From Dehalococcoides sp. (lineage in GTDB: Bacteria > Chloroflexota > Dehalococcoidia > Dehalococcoidales > RBG-16-60-22), in assembly GCA_030665795.1 (NCBI GenBank), contig DAOUZD010000076.1:1-5215 (forward strand): a stretch of DNA of 5,215 bases, read 5' to 3'. The notes beneath the pieces were generated by a model. That model was not told the DNA's origin. It saw only the letters and a list, made by a program, of their open reading frames with translations, and searched no databases. The translations under genes and the position numbers were made by a program. This document shows positions 1 to 5,078 of this stretch, one piece after another (positions within the stretch are counted from its first letter, which is position 1; each line of letters begins with the position of its first letter).

Positions 1-1
1 T

Positions 2-763
2 AAAGCGGTTGTTCTTGATGTCGAGGGCATAACCATTTCGGGGCAGCTATACCTGCCTGATGGCAAAGTTCCGTATCCTACGGTTTGTGTTTGTCACGGT
101 ATTCCGGCTGGTACCCCTGACCAGAATGAGAATGGTTATTCTTTACTGGCGGAAAAGATTTGCCGCCAAGGTTTTGCGGTATTGTTTTTCAACTTCCGGG
201 GAACCGGGGCAAGCGGGGGTAACCTTGACATTCTGGGCTGGACCAGGGATTTGCTGGCAGTCATTGACTATTTGTGGACTTTGCCTGAGGTAGATAAGTC
301 TCATCTATCGCTCCTTGGCTTTAGCGGTGGGGCGGCGGTCTCGGTATATGTGGCGGCTCAGGATAGCCGAATATCATGTGTTGCTACCTGTGCCTGTCCA
401 GCCGAGTTTACCTTCGTTACCGAGGTTGGTGAACCACAGGCGGTTGTCGACCACTTTCGTCGTATTGGGACGATTAGAGATAAAAATTTTCCCCAGTCGG
501 CGGCAAAGTGGCTTAATGACTTCAGGCTGGTACGCCCGATTGAATATGTGGCTGGAATTGCTCCCCGACCTTTACTGCTGGTGCATGGCAACCAGGATGA
601 GACCGTGGATATGAGTCATGCCCATAGGCTCTATGAGAAGGCTGGGGAGCCGAAACAGATGATTATAATTGACGGCGCTGGGCACCAACTGCGGAAGGAT
701 GATAGAGCAATGGGTGTCGTTATTGACTGGTTGAAATCTCGGTGCCGTATAGACTATAATTAA
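2..763 (+). CDS. Serine alpha/beta hydrolase (5' partial)
   Basis: This is a probable cytoplasmic serine hydrolase of the alpha/beta fold (peptidase S9 / dienelactone-hydrolase-like group); the substrate cannot be told. The frame is open from the left edge, giving 253 visible residues, so the true start lies before the window. Numbered from the first visible codon, the HGIP motif (32-35) supplies the oxyanion region, FNFRGTG follows the next strand, GFSGG holds the nucleophile Ser108 (codon at 323), HGNQDETVD holds the acid Asp199 (codon at 596), and GAGH holds His228 (codon at 683). The triad is therefore complete and in the usual order. There is no membrane segment or signal peptide in the visible part. 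A TTG at 182 opens a shorter in-frame reading, but it would lose the HG motif and first strands, so it is not the start. purF follows after 43 bases with no terminator between, so co-transcription is possible although the functions are not obviously linked. The family call is secure; the specific function is unknown. Confidence 0.9.
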   Translation, partial: KAVVLDVEGITISGQLYLPDGKVPYPTVCVCHGIPAGTPDQNENGYSLLAEKICRQGFAVLFFNFRGTGASGGNLDILGWTRDLLAVIDYLWTLPEVDKSHLSLLGFSGGAAVSVYVAAQDSRISCVATCACPAEFTFVTEVGEPQAVVDHFRRIGTIRDKNFPQSAAKWLNDFRLVRPIEYVAGIAPRPLLLVHGNQDETVDMSHAHRLYEKAGEPKQMIIIDGAGHQLRKDDRAMGVVIDWLKSRCRIDYN

Positions 764-793
764 ATGCGGTAGGGTTACTCGGGATAAGCTAAG

Positions 794-801
794 AGGCAGG
801 A
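794..801 (+). promoter_or_regulatory. Ribosome binding site of purF (TTG start)
   Basis: AGGCAGGA ends five bases before the TTG at 807. It is only a moderate match to the anti-Shine-Dalgarno sequence, but it supports the TTG, which is the only usual start codon between the upstream in-frame stop (750-752) and the essential Cys5 codon. A weak site plus TTG suggests modest translation, or coupling to the gene ending at 763. Confidence 0.5.
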
Positions 802-806
802 AAAAG

Positions 807-2228
807 TTGCACGAAAGTTGCGGCATTTTTGGTGTTTATGCTCCCAATGAGGATGTAGCCCGTCTTACCTTTTTTGCTCTCTTTGCTCTGCAACACCGCG
901 GTCAGGAAAGTAGCGGTATTGCCACTGCCGATGGTAAGAAACTCAACGTTTATGCCAAGATGGGACTGGCGTCGCAGGTATTTAATGAGGAATCGCTAAG
1001 CCATCTGGTTGGGAATATCGCCATCGGTCATAATCGTTATTCCACCAGAGGTTCAAGTCAGGAATACAACGTTCAACCTATTGTGGTGGGCAAGGGTTCC
1101 CATGCGATTGCCGTCGCGCACAACGGGAATATTATTAACGCCGAGCACCTGTATGAGGAACTCCATGAGCAAGGCTATACCTTCCACAGCTCCACCGATA
1201 CCGAGGTTATCGCTAATCTCATCCTCTCCTCCCCGGAGAAGAACTGGGTGGACAGGATAAGATATGCCATGCACCGGCTCCAGGGGGCATATTCTTTGAC
1301 CGTGCTGACCAAAGATTCTTTGTTCGGAGTCCGTGACCCATTCGGGGTGCGTCCACTATGCCTGGGGAGTATTGACGGCGGCTGGGTTATCGCTTCGGAA
1401 AGCTGTGCCCTTGACCATATTGGTGCCAGCTTTATGCGGGAGATTGAACCAGGTGAGATAGTTTCCATTACGGAGAAGGGCGTTGATAGTTATCGGGATA
1501 AGGTAGGGAGAAGGGCGCTCTGCATCTTTGAGTATATCTACTTTGCTCGCCCGGATAGCGTGATTAACGGTCGGCTGCTTTCTTCAGCCCGGCAGGCGAT
1601 GGGAGCGGGACTGGCGCAAGAATACCCCGTGGCTGCCGATTTGGTTATTGGCGTGCCTGATTCAGCGACCAGCGCTGGCATTGGCTATTCTCGCCAGTCA
1701 GGTATCCCGATAGGTGAAGGATTGATTAAGAACCGCTATGTGGGGCGCACTTTTATTGAACCTGACCAGCGGATTAGAGACCTTGGCGTCAAACTAAAAT
1801 TCAATCCTTTACCCCATATGTTGGAGGACAAGCGACTGGTAGTAGTTGATGATAGTATTGTTCGTGGCACGACGACTCCCAGCGTGGTGAGGCTGCTGAG
1901 AAGAGCCGGGGCGAAGGAAGTGCATATGCGCATCTGCGCGCCACCAATTCGTTACCCCTGTTTCTTCGGTGTGGATATGGCTACCCGGGGGGAGCTAATT
2001 GCCGCTCAGAAATCGATACCTGAAGTTTGTGAGTTTATCGGCGCTGATTCTTTAGGCTATATGAGCATTGAAGGGCTGATTGAAGCGGTGGCTTTGCCCA
2101 AGGAAACTTTTTGTCTGGCTTGCTTCACCGGTGATTACCCCATACCGATCCAGCTTGAGATGGACAAGCTGGCACTGGAGACAATGCAGGCTGACCGCCA
2201 TGCCATTTCTGGTATCGGGCGGCGCTAA
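807..2228 (+). CDS. purF: Amidophosphoribosyltransferase PurF
   Basis: PurF catalyses the first committed step of purine synthesis: PRPP plus glutamine gives 5-phosphoribosylamine, glutamate and pyrophosphate, in the cytoplasm. The 473-residue length is normal. Residues 5-230 are the class II glutamine amidotransferase domain: the nucleophile is Cys5 (ESCGIFG), followed by QHRGQES (29-35), NRYSTRG (76-82) and AHNGN (104-108). Residues 250-430 are the phosphoribosyltransferase domain, with the flexible loop KNRYVGRTF (308-316) and the PRPP motif DDSIVRGTT (348-356). Cys239, Cys385, Cys436 and Cys439 match the four 4Fe-4S ligands of the Bacillus subtilis type, so a cluster and a cleaved propeptide (here only MHES) are predicted. 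The TTG start is forced: the in-frame stop at 750-752 is followed by no ATG or GTG before the Cys5 codon, and AGGCAGGA (794-801) can serve as ribosome binding site. No other purine gene is visible next to it. Confidence 0.97.
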   Translation: MHESCGIFGVYAPNEDVARLTFFALFALQHRGQESSGIATADGKKLNVYAKMGLASQVFNEESLSHLVGNIAIGHNRYSTRGSSQEYNVQPIVVGKGSHAIAVAHNGNIINAEHLYEELHEQGYTFHSSTDTEVIANLILSSPEKNWVDRIRYAMHRLQGAYSLTVLTKDSLFGVRDPFGVRPLCLGSIDGGWVIASESCALDHIGASFMREIEPGEIVSITEKGVDSYRDKVGRRALCIFEYIYFARPDSVINGRLLSSARQAMGAGLAQEYPVAADLVIGVPDSATSAGIGYSRQSGIPIGEGLIKNRYVGRTFIEPDQRIRDLGVKLKFNPLPHMLEDKRLVVVDDSIVRGTTTPSVVRLLRRAGAKEVHMRICAPPIRYPCFFGVDMATRGELIAAQKSIPEVCEFIGADSLGYMSIEGLIEAVALPKETFCLACFTGDYPIPIQLEMDKLALETMQADRHAISGIGRR

Positions 2229-2302
2229 GCAGAAACCCTCAGCTATTTATCATTTTCCCGATGTTTTATAAGGTTAATTAGTTGACGCATCCTTAATTTT
2301 AT

Positions 2303-2322
2303 CGTTAGCTAACGAGGTCTCG
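2303..2322. repeat. Two overlapping short palindromes after purF
   Basis: CGTTAGCTAACG (2303-2314) is a perfect 12-bp palindrome. Its last two bases begin a second inverted repeat, CGAG-GT-CTCG (2313-2322). They could be a protein-binding site or the stem of a weak terminator, but no T run follows. The sequence shows the symmetry; any function is inference. Confidence 0.4.
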
Positions 2323-2337
2323 TATTAACTCACGGGA

Positions 2338-2420
2338 CTATTTATTGACCTCACCCCCTTTATTTTTTGTTTGATAACTCTCCGTAGTATATCTCTCCTT
2401 AAAAGGAGAGGGGGATGGGT
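2338..2420. repeat. Dispersed palindromic repeat, degenerate copy A
   Basis: Positions 2338-2363 match 4899-4924 at 24 of 26 bases, including the shared core ACCTCACCCCCTTTAT. After an unrelated 29-base stretch (2364-2392), CTCTCCTT (2393-2400) and AAGGAGAG (2403-2410) form an 8-bp stem with a two-base spacer and lead into GGGG, as in the other copy. The right half of copy B (second hairpin and closing GGGGTGAG) is absent. It therefore looks like a truncated and interrupted member of the same repeat family, lying just upstream of the lexA promoter. Confidence 0.75.
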
Positions 2421-2447
2421 TGTTAAAAATCTTAAAAGTCTTTGGGG

Positions 2448-2476
2448 TTGACAAAAAGCCTTATTTATTTTAGAGT
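2448..2476 (+). promoter_or_regulatory. lexA promoter (-35 / -10)
   Basis: A perfect -35 box TTGACA (2448-2453) is followed after 17 bases by TAGAGT (2471-2476), a 4-of-6 match to TATAAT. Transcription would begin near 2483, leaving a leader of about 45 bases before lexA. The SOS box at 2481-2492 overlaps the predicted start point. Confidence 0.65.
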
Positions 2477-2480
2477 TATA

Positions 2481-2492
2481 GAACAGATGTTC
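2481..2492. promoter_or_regulatory. LexA operator (SOS box), GAAC-N4-GTTC
   Basis: GAACAGATGTTC is a perfect GAAC-N4-GTTC palindrome, the core of the SOS box known from Bacillus and related bacteria (CGAACATATGTTCG type). It lies just after the -10 box and 35 bases before the lexA ATG. This is the standard place for a repressor to block RNA polymerase, so LexA very probably represses its own gene. The symmetry is seen directly; binding by this LexA is inferred from the known behaviour of the family. Confidence 0.85.
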
Positions 2493-2527
2493 GTCTTGGT
2501 CTCGAAAGTTAGTTTTCAGGGAGCGGG

Positions 2528-3169
2528 ATGAGAGTATTGTCAGCGAAACAGCAGGGTATCATTGATTTTATTCATCGTTTTTTGGTGGATAATGGCTATC
2601 CGCCCACGGTTAGAGATATCCAAAGTGGCTGTGGCATCAGCTCGACATCGGTAGTCGATTACCATCTGAGAATACTGGAGAGGGAGGGGTATATTCGCCG
2701 CCATTCTGAGGTGTCACGCGGTATCGAGTTACTTACCAGGTCCTTCACTTCGTTATCTCAAGTGCAAGTTCCGATTATTGGGCAAATAGCGGCCGGTGAG
2801 CCGATACCAGTGCCGACTCCAGATACCTGGGATGTTACCGCGGCCGCCGAGACTCTGGAGATAAGCACAGACTTGACCCGAGGCAGGGGAGGGGTTTATG
2901 CTTTGAAGGTGAAGGGCTCGTCAATGGTGGACGCCCTGATTAACGATGGTGATATTGTCTTGATGCAGTATGTCAATGTGGTGGAGACCGGGGAGATGGC
3001 CGCCGTATGGCTCAGAGCGGAAAAGGAGGCGACGCTGAAGAAAGTCTATGTTGAGCCCGGTCGAGTCCGACTTCAACCGGCCAATAGCCAGATGCCGCCG
3101 ATATTCACTGAGCCGAGCAATGTTGAGATTCAGGGAAGAGTCATTGCCGTTATCAGGCAGTTGGTTTAA
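2528..3169 (+). CDS. lexA: LexA repressor (SOS response, self-cleaving)
   Basis: LexA is the dimeric repressor of the SOS DNA-damage regulon; activated RecA triggers its self-cleavage. The 213-residue length is normal. Residues 1-70 are the winged helix-turn-helix domain: LSAKQQGIIDFI, GYPPTVRDI (23-31) and the recognition-helix region SSTSVVDYHLRILEREGYIRR (38-58). Residues 80-210 are the S24 peptidase domain. The cleavage site is Ala89-Gly90 (QIAAGEP); the catalytic serine is Ser132 in KGSSMVDA and the general base is Lys171 in ATLKK, so it should be able to cleave itself. The canonical acidic or Asn residue before the catalytic Ser is Ser131 here, a mild variation. The ATG is preceded by AGGGAG (2518-2523) and an in-frame stop at 2510-2512. 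The gene stands alone behind its own promoter and a perfect SOS box (2481-2492), which indicates autorepression. Confidence 0.97.
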   Translation: MRVLSAKQQGIIDFIHRFLVDNGYPPTVRDIQSGCGISSTSVVDYHLRILEREGYIRRHSEVSRGIELLTRSFTSLSQVQVPIIGQIAAGEPIPVPTPDTWDVTAAAETLEISTDLTRGRGGVYALKVKGSSMVDALINDGDIVLMQYVNVVETGEMAAVWLRAEKEATLKKVYVEPGRVRLQPANSQMPPIFTEPSNVEIQGRVIAVIRQLV

Positions 3170-3210
3170 GCTGGGATAAATAGCAAAAAATTAAATAATC
3201 ATAGCTTGAT

Positions 3211-3238
3211 TTGATTTTTTATTGACAGTAGTTATAAA
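3211..3238 (+). promoter_or_regulatory. Candidate promoter in repeat copy 1 (P1)
   Basis: TTGATT (3211-3216) and TATAAA (3233-3238) are 16 bases apart, matching the -35 and -10 consensus at 4 and 5 of 6 positions. It would start transcription near 3245 toward the aldolase gene. It is the older or duplicate twin of the candidate at 3245-3272; which copy is active cannot be told from sequence. Confidence 0.45.
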
Positions 3239-3244
3239 CTTGAT

Positions 3245-3272
3245 TTGATTTTTGATTGGCAGTGGATATAAA
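3245..3272 (+). promoter_or_regulatory. Candidate promoter in repeat copy 2 (P2)
   Basis: TTGATT (3245-3250) and TATAAA (3267-3272) recur with the same 16-base spacer as in copy 1. Transcription would start near 3279, giving a leader of about 50 bases before the aldolase ATG at 3328. Being nearer the gene, it is the more natural main promoter. Confidence 0.5.
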
Positions 3273-3327
3273 TTAGTGATAGGTCGAAGCGGCGGCTGCC
3301 AACATATGAATAACTGAAGAGGGAGCT

Positions 3328-3897
3328 ATGATTCTATCCCAGTTTCAGACGGTGGGTCGTGACCTTTTTAGCCGAGGGCTGGTCTCGTCGCATAGTGGCA
3401 ATTTGAGTATCAAGCTAGGTGACCGTATTATCATTACCCGCCGTGGCAGTATGCTCAACTGTTTGCAGGAACATGATTTGATAGAGACCGGGATAAGTAA
3501 AAATAGTCGCTCGACGCCATTAGCCTCGACCGAATTACCCGTCCACCGGGCTATTTATCGGGAAACCCAGGCGCTAGCTATCGTTCATGCCCATCCAACC
3601 CATGCCATTGCCCTCTCGATGACCGAGACTGAGATTGCGCTCAGTGGCGTTGAGGGTCTTTCGGAAGGAAGCACGGTTCCGGTGGTGGGTTGGAATATGG
3701 AAGTAAAACCGGGAGGCCTGGGGGATATAATTGCCCAGGCCTTAAAACAACACCGGATTATTATGGTCCATGGTCATGGCAGCTTCGCTATTGGTCAATT
3801 AATTGAGGAAGCTTATAATTTTACTACCGCGTTAGAGCAAAGTTGCCAGGTTCAGTGCTTGCTGAGGTCATTGCAGGTTAGTCCGATTAAGGAGTAG
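3328..3897 (+). CDS. Class II aldolase/adducin family protein (FucA-like)
   Basis: This is a small zinc-dependent aldolase or related enzyme of the class II aldolase/adducin family, which includes L-fuculose-1-phosphate and L-ribulose-5-phosphate enzymes and methylthioribulose-1-phosphate dehydratase. At 189 residues it is slightly short for the family. Visible motifs are SHSGNLS (21-27, phosphate and substrate loop), TRRGSML (37-43), STELPVHRAIY (67-77) with the presumed catalytic Glu69, the metal-binding pair His87 and His89 in VHAHPTHA, and the third metal ligand His150 in HGHGSFAIG. All expected active-site residues are present, so it is probably active. The ATG has GAGGGAG (3319-3325) in front and an in-frame stop at 3307-3309. 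It has its own leader with a duplicated promoter unit and ends one base from the convergent ilvE stop. Neighbours give no clue to substrate, so no gene symbol is assigned; an archaeal-type fuculose-phosphate aldolase role is one possibility. Confidence 0.9.
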   Translation: MILSQFQTVGRDLFSRGLVSSHSGNLSIKLGDRIIITRRGSMLNCLQEHDLIETGISKNSRSTPLASTELPVHRAIYRETQALAIVHAHPTHAIALSMTETEIALSGVEGLSEGSTVPVVGWNMEVKPGGLGDIIAQALKQHRIIMVHGHGSFAIGQLIEEAYNFTTALEQSCQVQCLLRSLQVSPIKE

Positions 3898-3898
3898 C

Positions 3899-4816
3899 TT
3901 ACTTTTTGTAGACCGGTGTACACCAGTCGAGGTATTTGGGATTGTTGCCACATATTACCTCGGCATAAATTTTTTGTAGCTTTCTGGTTATCTCACCAAT
4001 CTCACCATTGCCTATCTGCCGATGGTCTATTTCCGACACCGGGGTTACGTGGGCGGCGGTGCCGGTAAGGAAGACCTCTTCCGCAGAATAAAGCTCACCG
4101 CGGTCAACTGGTCTCTCGAGCGTTTCGATACCCAACTCGTTTTGTGCCAGTTTGATGACAGTATGGCGGGTAATGCCCGGCAAGATATTATTATAGGTGG
4201 CCGGGGTAACTAATTTGCCATCGATAACCAGGAAAATATTTTCACCACTTCCCTCGGAGACATAACCATCCGGGGAGAGCATAATCGCCTCATCAAAACC
4301 GCTCTCAACGGCATCTGATTTAGCCAGGGCATTAGTGGCGTAATTACCCATGATTTTGACCTGTGGCGGGGCCATATTGTTGCCGGGACGCTGCCAGGAA
4401 GAGACAACACACCTGGCTTTATCCACATCTATATACCGCCCCCAGGGAATAATAAACACGACGTAATCATCGTCGATGTCATGCAGGCGGACACCTAAAG
4501 CCTCACTGCTCTTGTAGGCTAAGGGGCGTACGTAAATATCCTCCTCAAAGGCACACTTTTGGGCCAGTTCTATCGTTGTCTGGCACAGTTCATCTACGGT
4601 ATAGGGTAGTCTAATCCTTAACACATGGCAGCCATTGAGCAGCCGCTGGTAGTGCTCTTTAAGGCGGAAAAGGTAAATCTGCTTATGTTCGCTATTCCAG
4701 TTGCCCCTGATACCCTCAAAGACAGCCGTGCCATAGTGAAGGGCCTGGGTCATAACCCCTATCTTGGCTTCGGCTAAAGGAACAAACTGATTTTTAAAAT
4801 AGGCGTATGAAGGCAT
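3899..4816 (-). CDS. ilvE: Branched-chain amino acid aminotransferase IlvE
   Basis: IlvE is a cytoplasmic PLP enzyme (fold-type IV aminotransferase) that swaps the amino group between glutamate and the 2-oxo acids of leucine, isoleucine and valine, the last step of their synthesis. The 305-residue length is typical. Visible motifs are HYGTAVFEGIRG (27-38), the PLP lysine Lys154 in VKIMGNYATN, SEGSGENIF (187-195) with Glu188 that holds the pyridine nitrogen, LPGITR (212-217) and FLTGTAAHVTPV (249-260), which binds the cofactor phosphate. The ATG at 4816 is supported by AAGGAG (4825-4830) eight bases upstream and an in-frame stop at 4832-4834. A good promoter lies just upstream. I see no T-box or leader-peptide attenuator. 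D-amino acid or aminodeoxychorismate activity is possible in this fold, but the GIRG and TGTAAHVTPV motifs fit branched-chain enzymes best. Confidence 0.95.
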   Translation of the reverse strand: MPSYAYFKNQFVPLAEAKIGVMTQALHYGTAVFEGIRGNWNSEHKQIYLFRLKEHYQRLLNGCHVLRIRLPYTVDELCQTTIELAQKCAFEEDIYVRPLAYKSSEALGVRLHDIDDDYVVFIIPWGRYIDVDKARCVVSSWQRPGNNMAPPQVKIMGNYATNALAKSDAVESGFDEAIMLSPDGYVSEGSGENIFLVIDGKLVTPATYNNILPGITRHTVIKLAQNELGIETLERPVDRGELYSAEEVFLTGTAAHVTPVSEIDHRQIGNGEIGEITRKLQKIYAEVICGNNPKYLDWCTPVYKK

Positions 4817-4824
4817 TGGCAGGT

Positions 4825-4830
4825 CTCCTT
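4825..4830 (-). promoter_or_regulatory. Ribosome binding site of ilvE
   Basis: On the minus strand AAGGAG, inside the purine-rich AAAAAGGAGA (4833-4824), lies eight bases before the ATG at 4816. It is a strong Shine-Dalgarno match and fixes the start codon. Confidence 0.8.
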
Positions 4831-4851
4831 TTTAGAACATTATTATCACAC

Positions 4852-4880
4852 ATTATAACTACTGCGAGGGTAGAAAACAA
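4852..4880 (-). promoter_or_regulatory. ilvE promoter (-35 / -10)
   Basis: On the minus strand TTGTTT (4880-4875) and a perfect TATAAT (4857-4852) are separated by 17 bases. Transcription would start near 4845, giving a leader of about 30 bases, too short for a T-box or a leader-peptide attenuator. It lies between the repeat element (4899-5021) and ilvE, so ilvE need not depend on the upstream minus-strand gene. Confidence 0.65.
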
Positions 4881-4898
4881 GTGGGGGTTAATAAGGGG

Positions 4899-5021
4899 CT
4901 ATTTATAAACCTCACCCCCTTTATCCCCCTCTCCTTCAAAGGAGAGGGGGAGGGATTTGGGAAGAGGGGCGAAGCCCCTCTTAGACACCCGCTTAAGGGG
5001 GTGGACTCACATTGGGGTGAG
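4899..5021. repeat. Compound palindromic intergenic repeat, copy B
   Basis: This C/G-rich element is built of nested inverted repeats. CTCACCCC (4911-4918) is closed by GGGGTGAG (5014-5021), and ACCCCCTT (4914-4921) also matches AAGGGGGT (4995-5002). Inside are a perfect 12-bp stem (4925-4936 with 4939-4950) and a perfect 9-bp stem with a GAA loop (4962-4970 with 4974-4982). Its left end repeats 2338-2363. It encodes no protein and resembles a small non-autonomous palindromic element (REP or MITE-like). Lying between two minus-strand genes, its hairpins could also end or process the upstream transcript. Confidence 0.8.
4962..4982. terminator. Stable hairpin, possible terminator or RNA stabiliser
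   Basis: AAGAGGGGC (4962-4970), loop GAA, GCCCCTCTT (4974-4982) is a perfect, GC-rich 9-bp stem with a C-GAA-G loop, a very stable fold in nucleic acids. It lies about 100 bases after the stop of the minus-strand gene at 5079. No T run follows on either strand, so factor-independent termination is not classical; it may work with Rho, protect a 3' end, or simply be part of the repeat. Confidence 0.35.
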
Positions 5022-5078
5022 TGTTAACATATACGTCAAAGAGACTGGAGGTGAATAATGCTGGGAAAGTTTTCCGCC

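Larger units (their letters stand above)
2229..2527. other. Intergenic region purF-lexA (299 bases)
   Basis: No credible protein or RNA gene is visible here. The stretch is AT-rich and holds, in order: a 12-bp perfect palindrome (2303-2314) overlapping a second short inverted repeat (2313-2322); a degenerate copy of a dispersed C/G-rich repeat (2338-2420); and the lexA promoter and operator (2448-2492). I see no classical hairpin-plus-T-run terminator directly after purF; the hairpin in the repeat (2393-2410) is the best stem available but is not followed by a T tract. Confidence 0.7.
3205..3272 (+). repeat. Tandem duplication, 34-bp unit x2
   Basis: Positions 3205-3238 and 3239-3272 are adjacent copies of one 34-bp unit, identical at 30 of 34 positions with no gap; the mismatches fall at unit positions 16, 21, 26 and 28. 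Each copy starts CTTGATTTGATTTTT and ends TATAAA. The duplication fills most of the gap between lexA and the aldolase gene, and each unit contains a promoter-like pair of boxes. Confidence 0.9.

Noticed and set aside
182..763. Hydrolase starting at the TTG at 182
   Set aside because: The frame is open back to position 2 and the upstream part encodes the HGIP motif and first strands of the fold, so the gene begins before the window.
764..772. ATG directly after the hydrolase stop
   Set aside because: It reads only two codons before a stop (ATG CGG TAG) and is not a gene or a useful leader peptide.
1053..1933. Minus-strand open frames opposite purF
   Set aside because: They are shadows of a well-conserved gene and have no ribosome binding site or recognisable product.
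2417..2457. Direct repeat GGGTTG-N2-AAAAA (2417-2429 and 2445-2457)
   Set aside because: Eleven of 13 bases match, but the units are short and AT-rich. The second overlaps the lexA -35 box; the first lacks a matching -10 box.
3222..3227. TTGACA in repeat copy 1 as a separate -35 box
   Set aside because: At 16-18 bases downstream there is no -10-like sequence, and the TATAAA at 3233 is only five bases away.
3205..3272. CRISPR-like array
   Set aside because: The two copies are directly adjacent with no spacer and are only two in number, so this is a plain tandem duplication.
4831..4900. T-box or attenuator in the ilvE leader
   Set aside because: The predicted leader is about 30 bases with no run of Ile, Leu or Val codons and no terminator hairpin with a T run.
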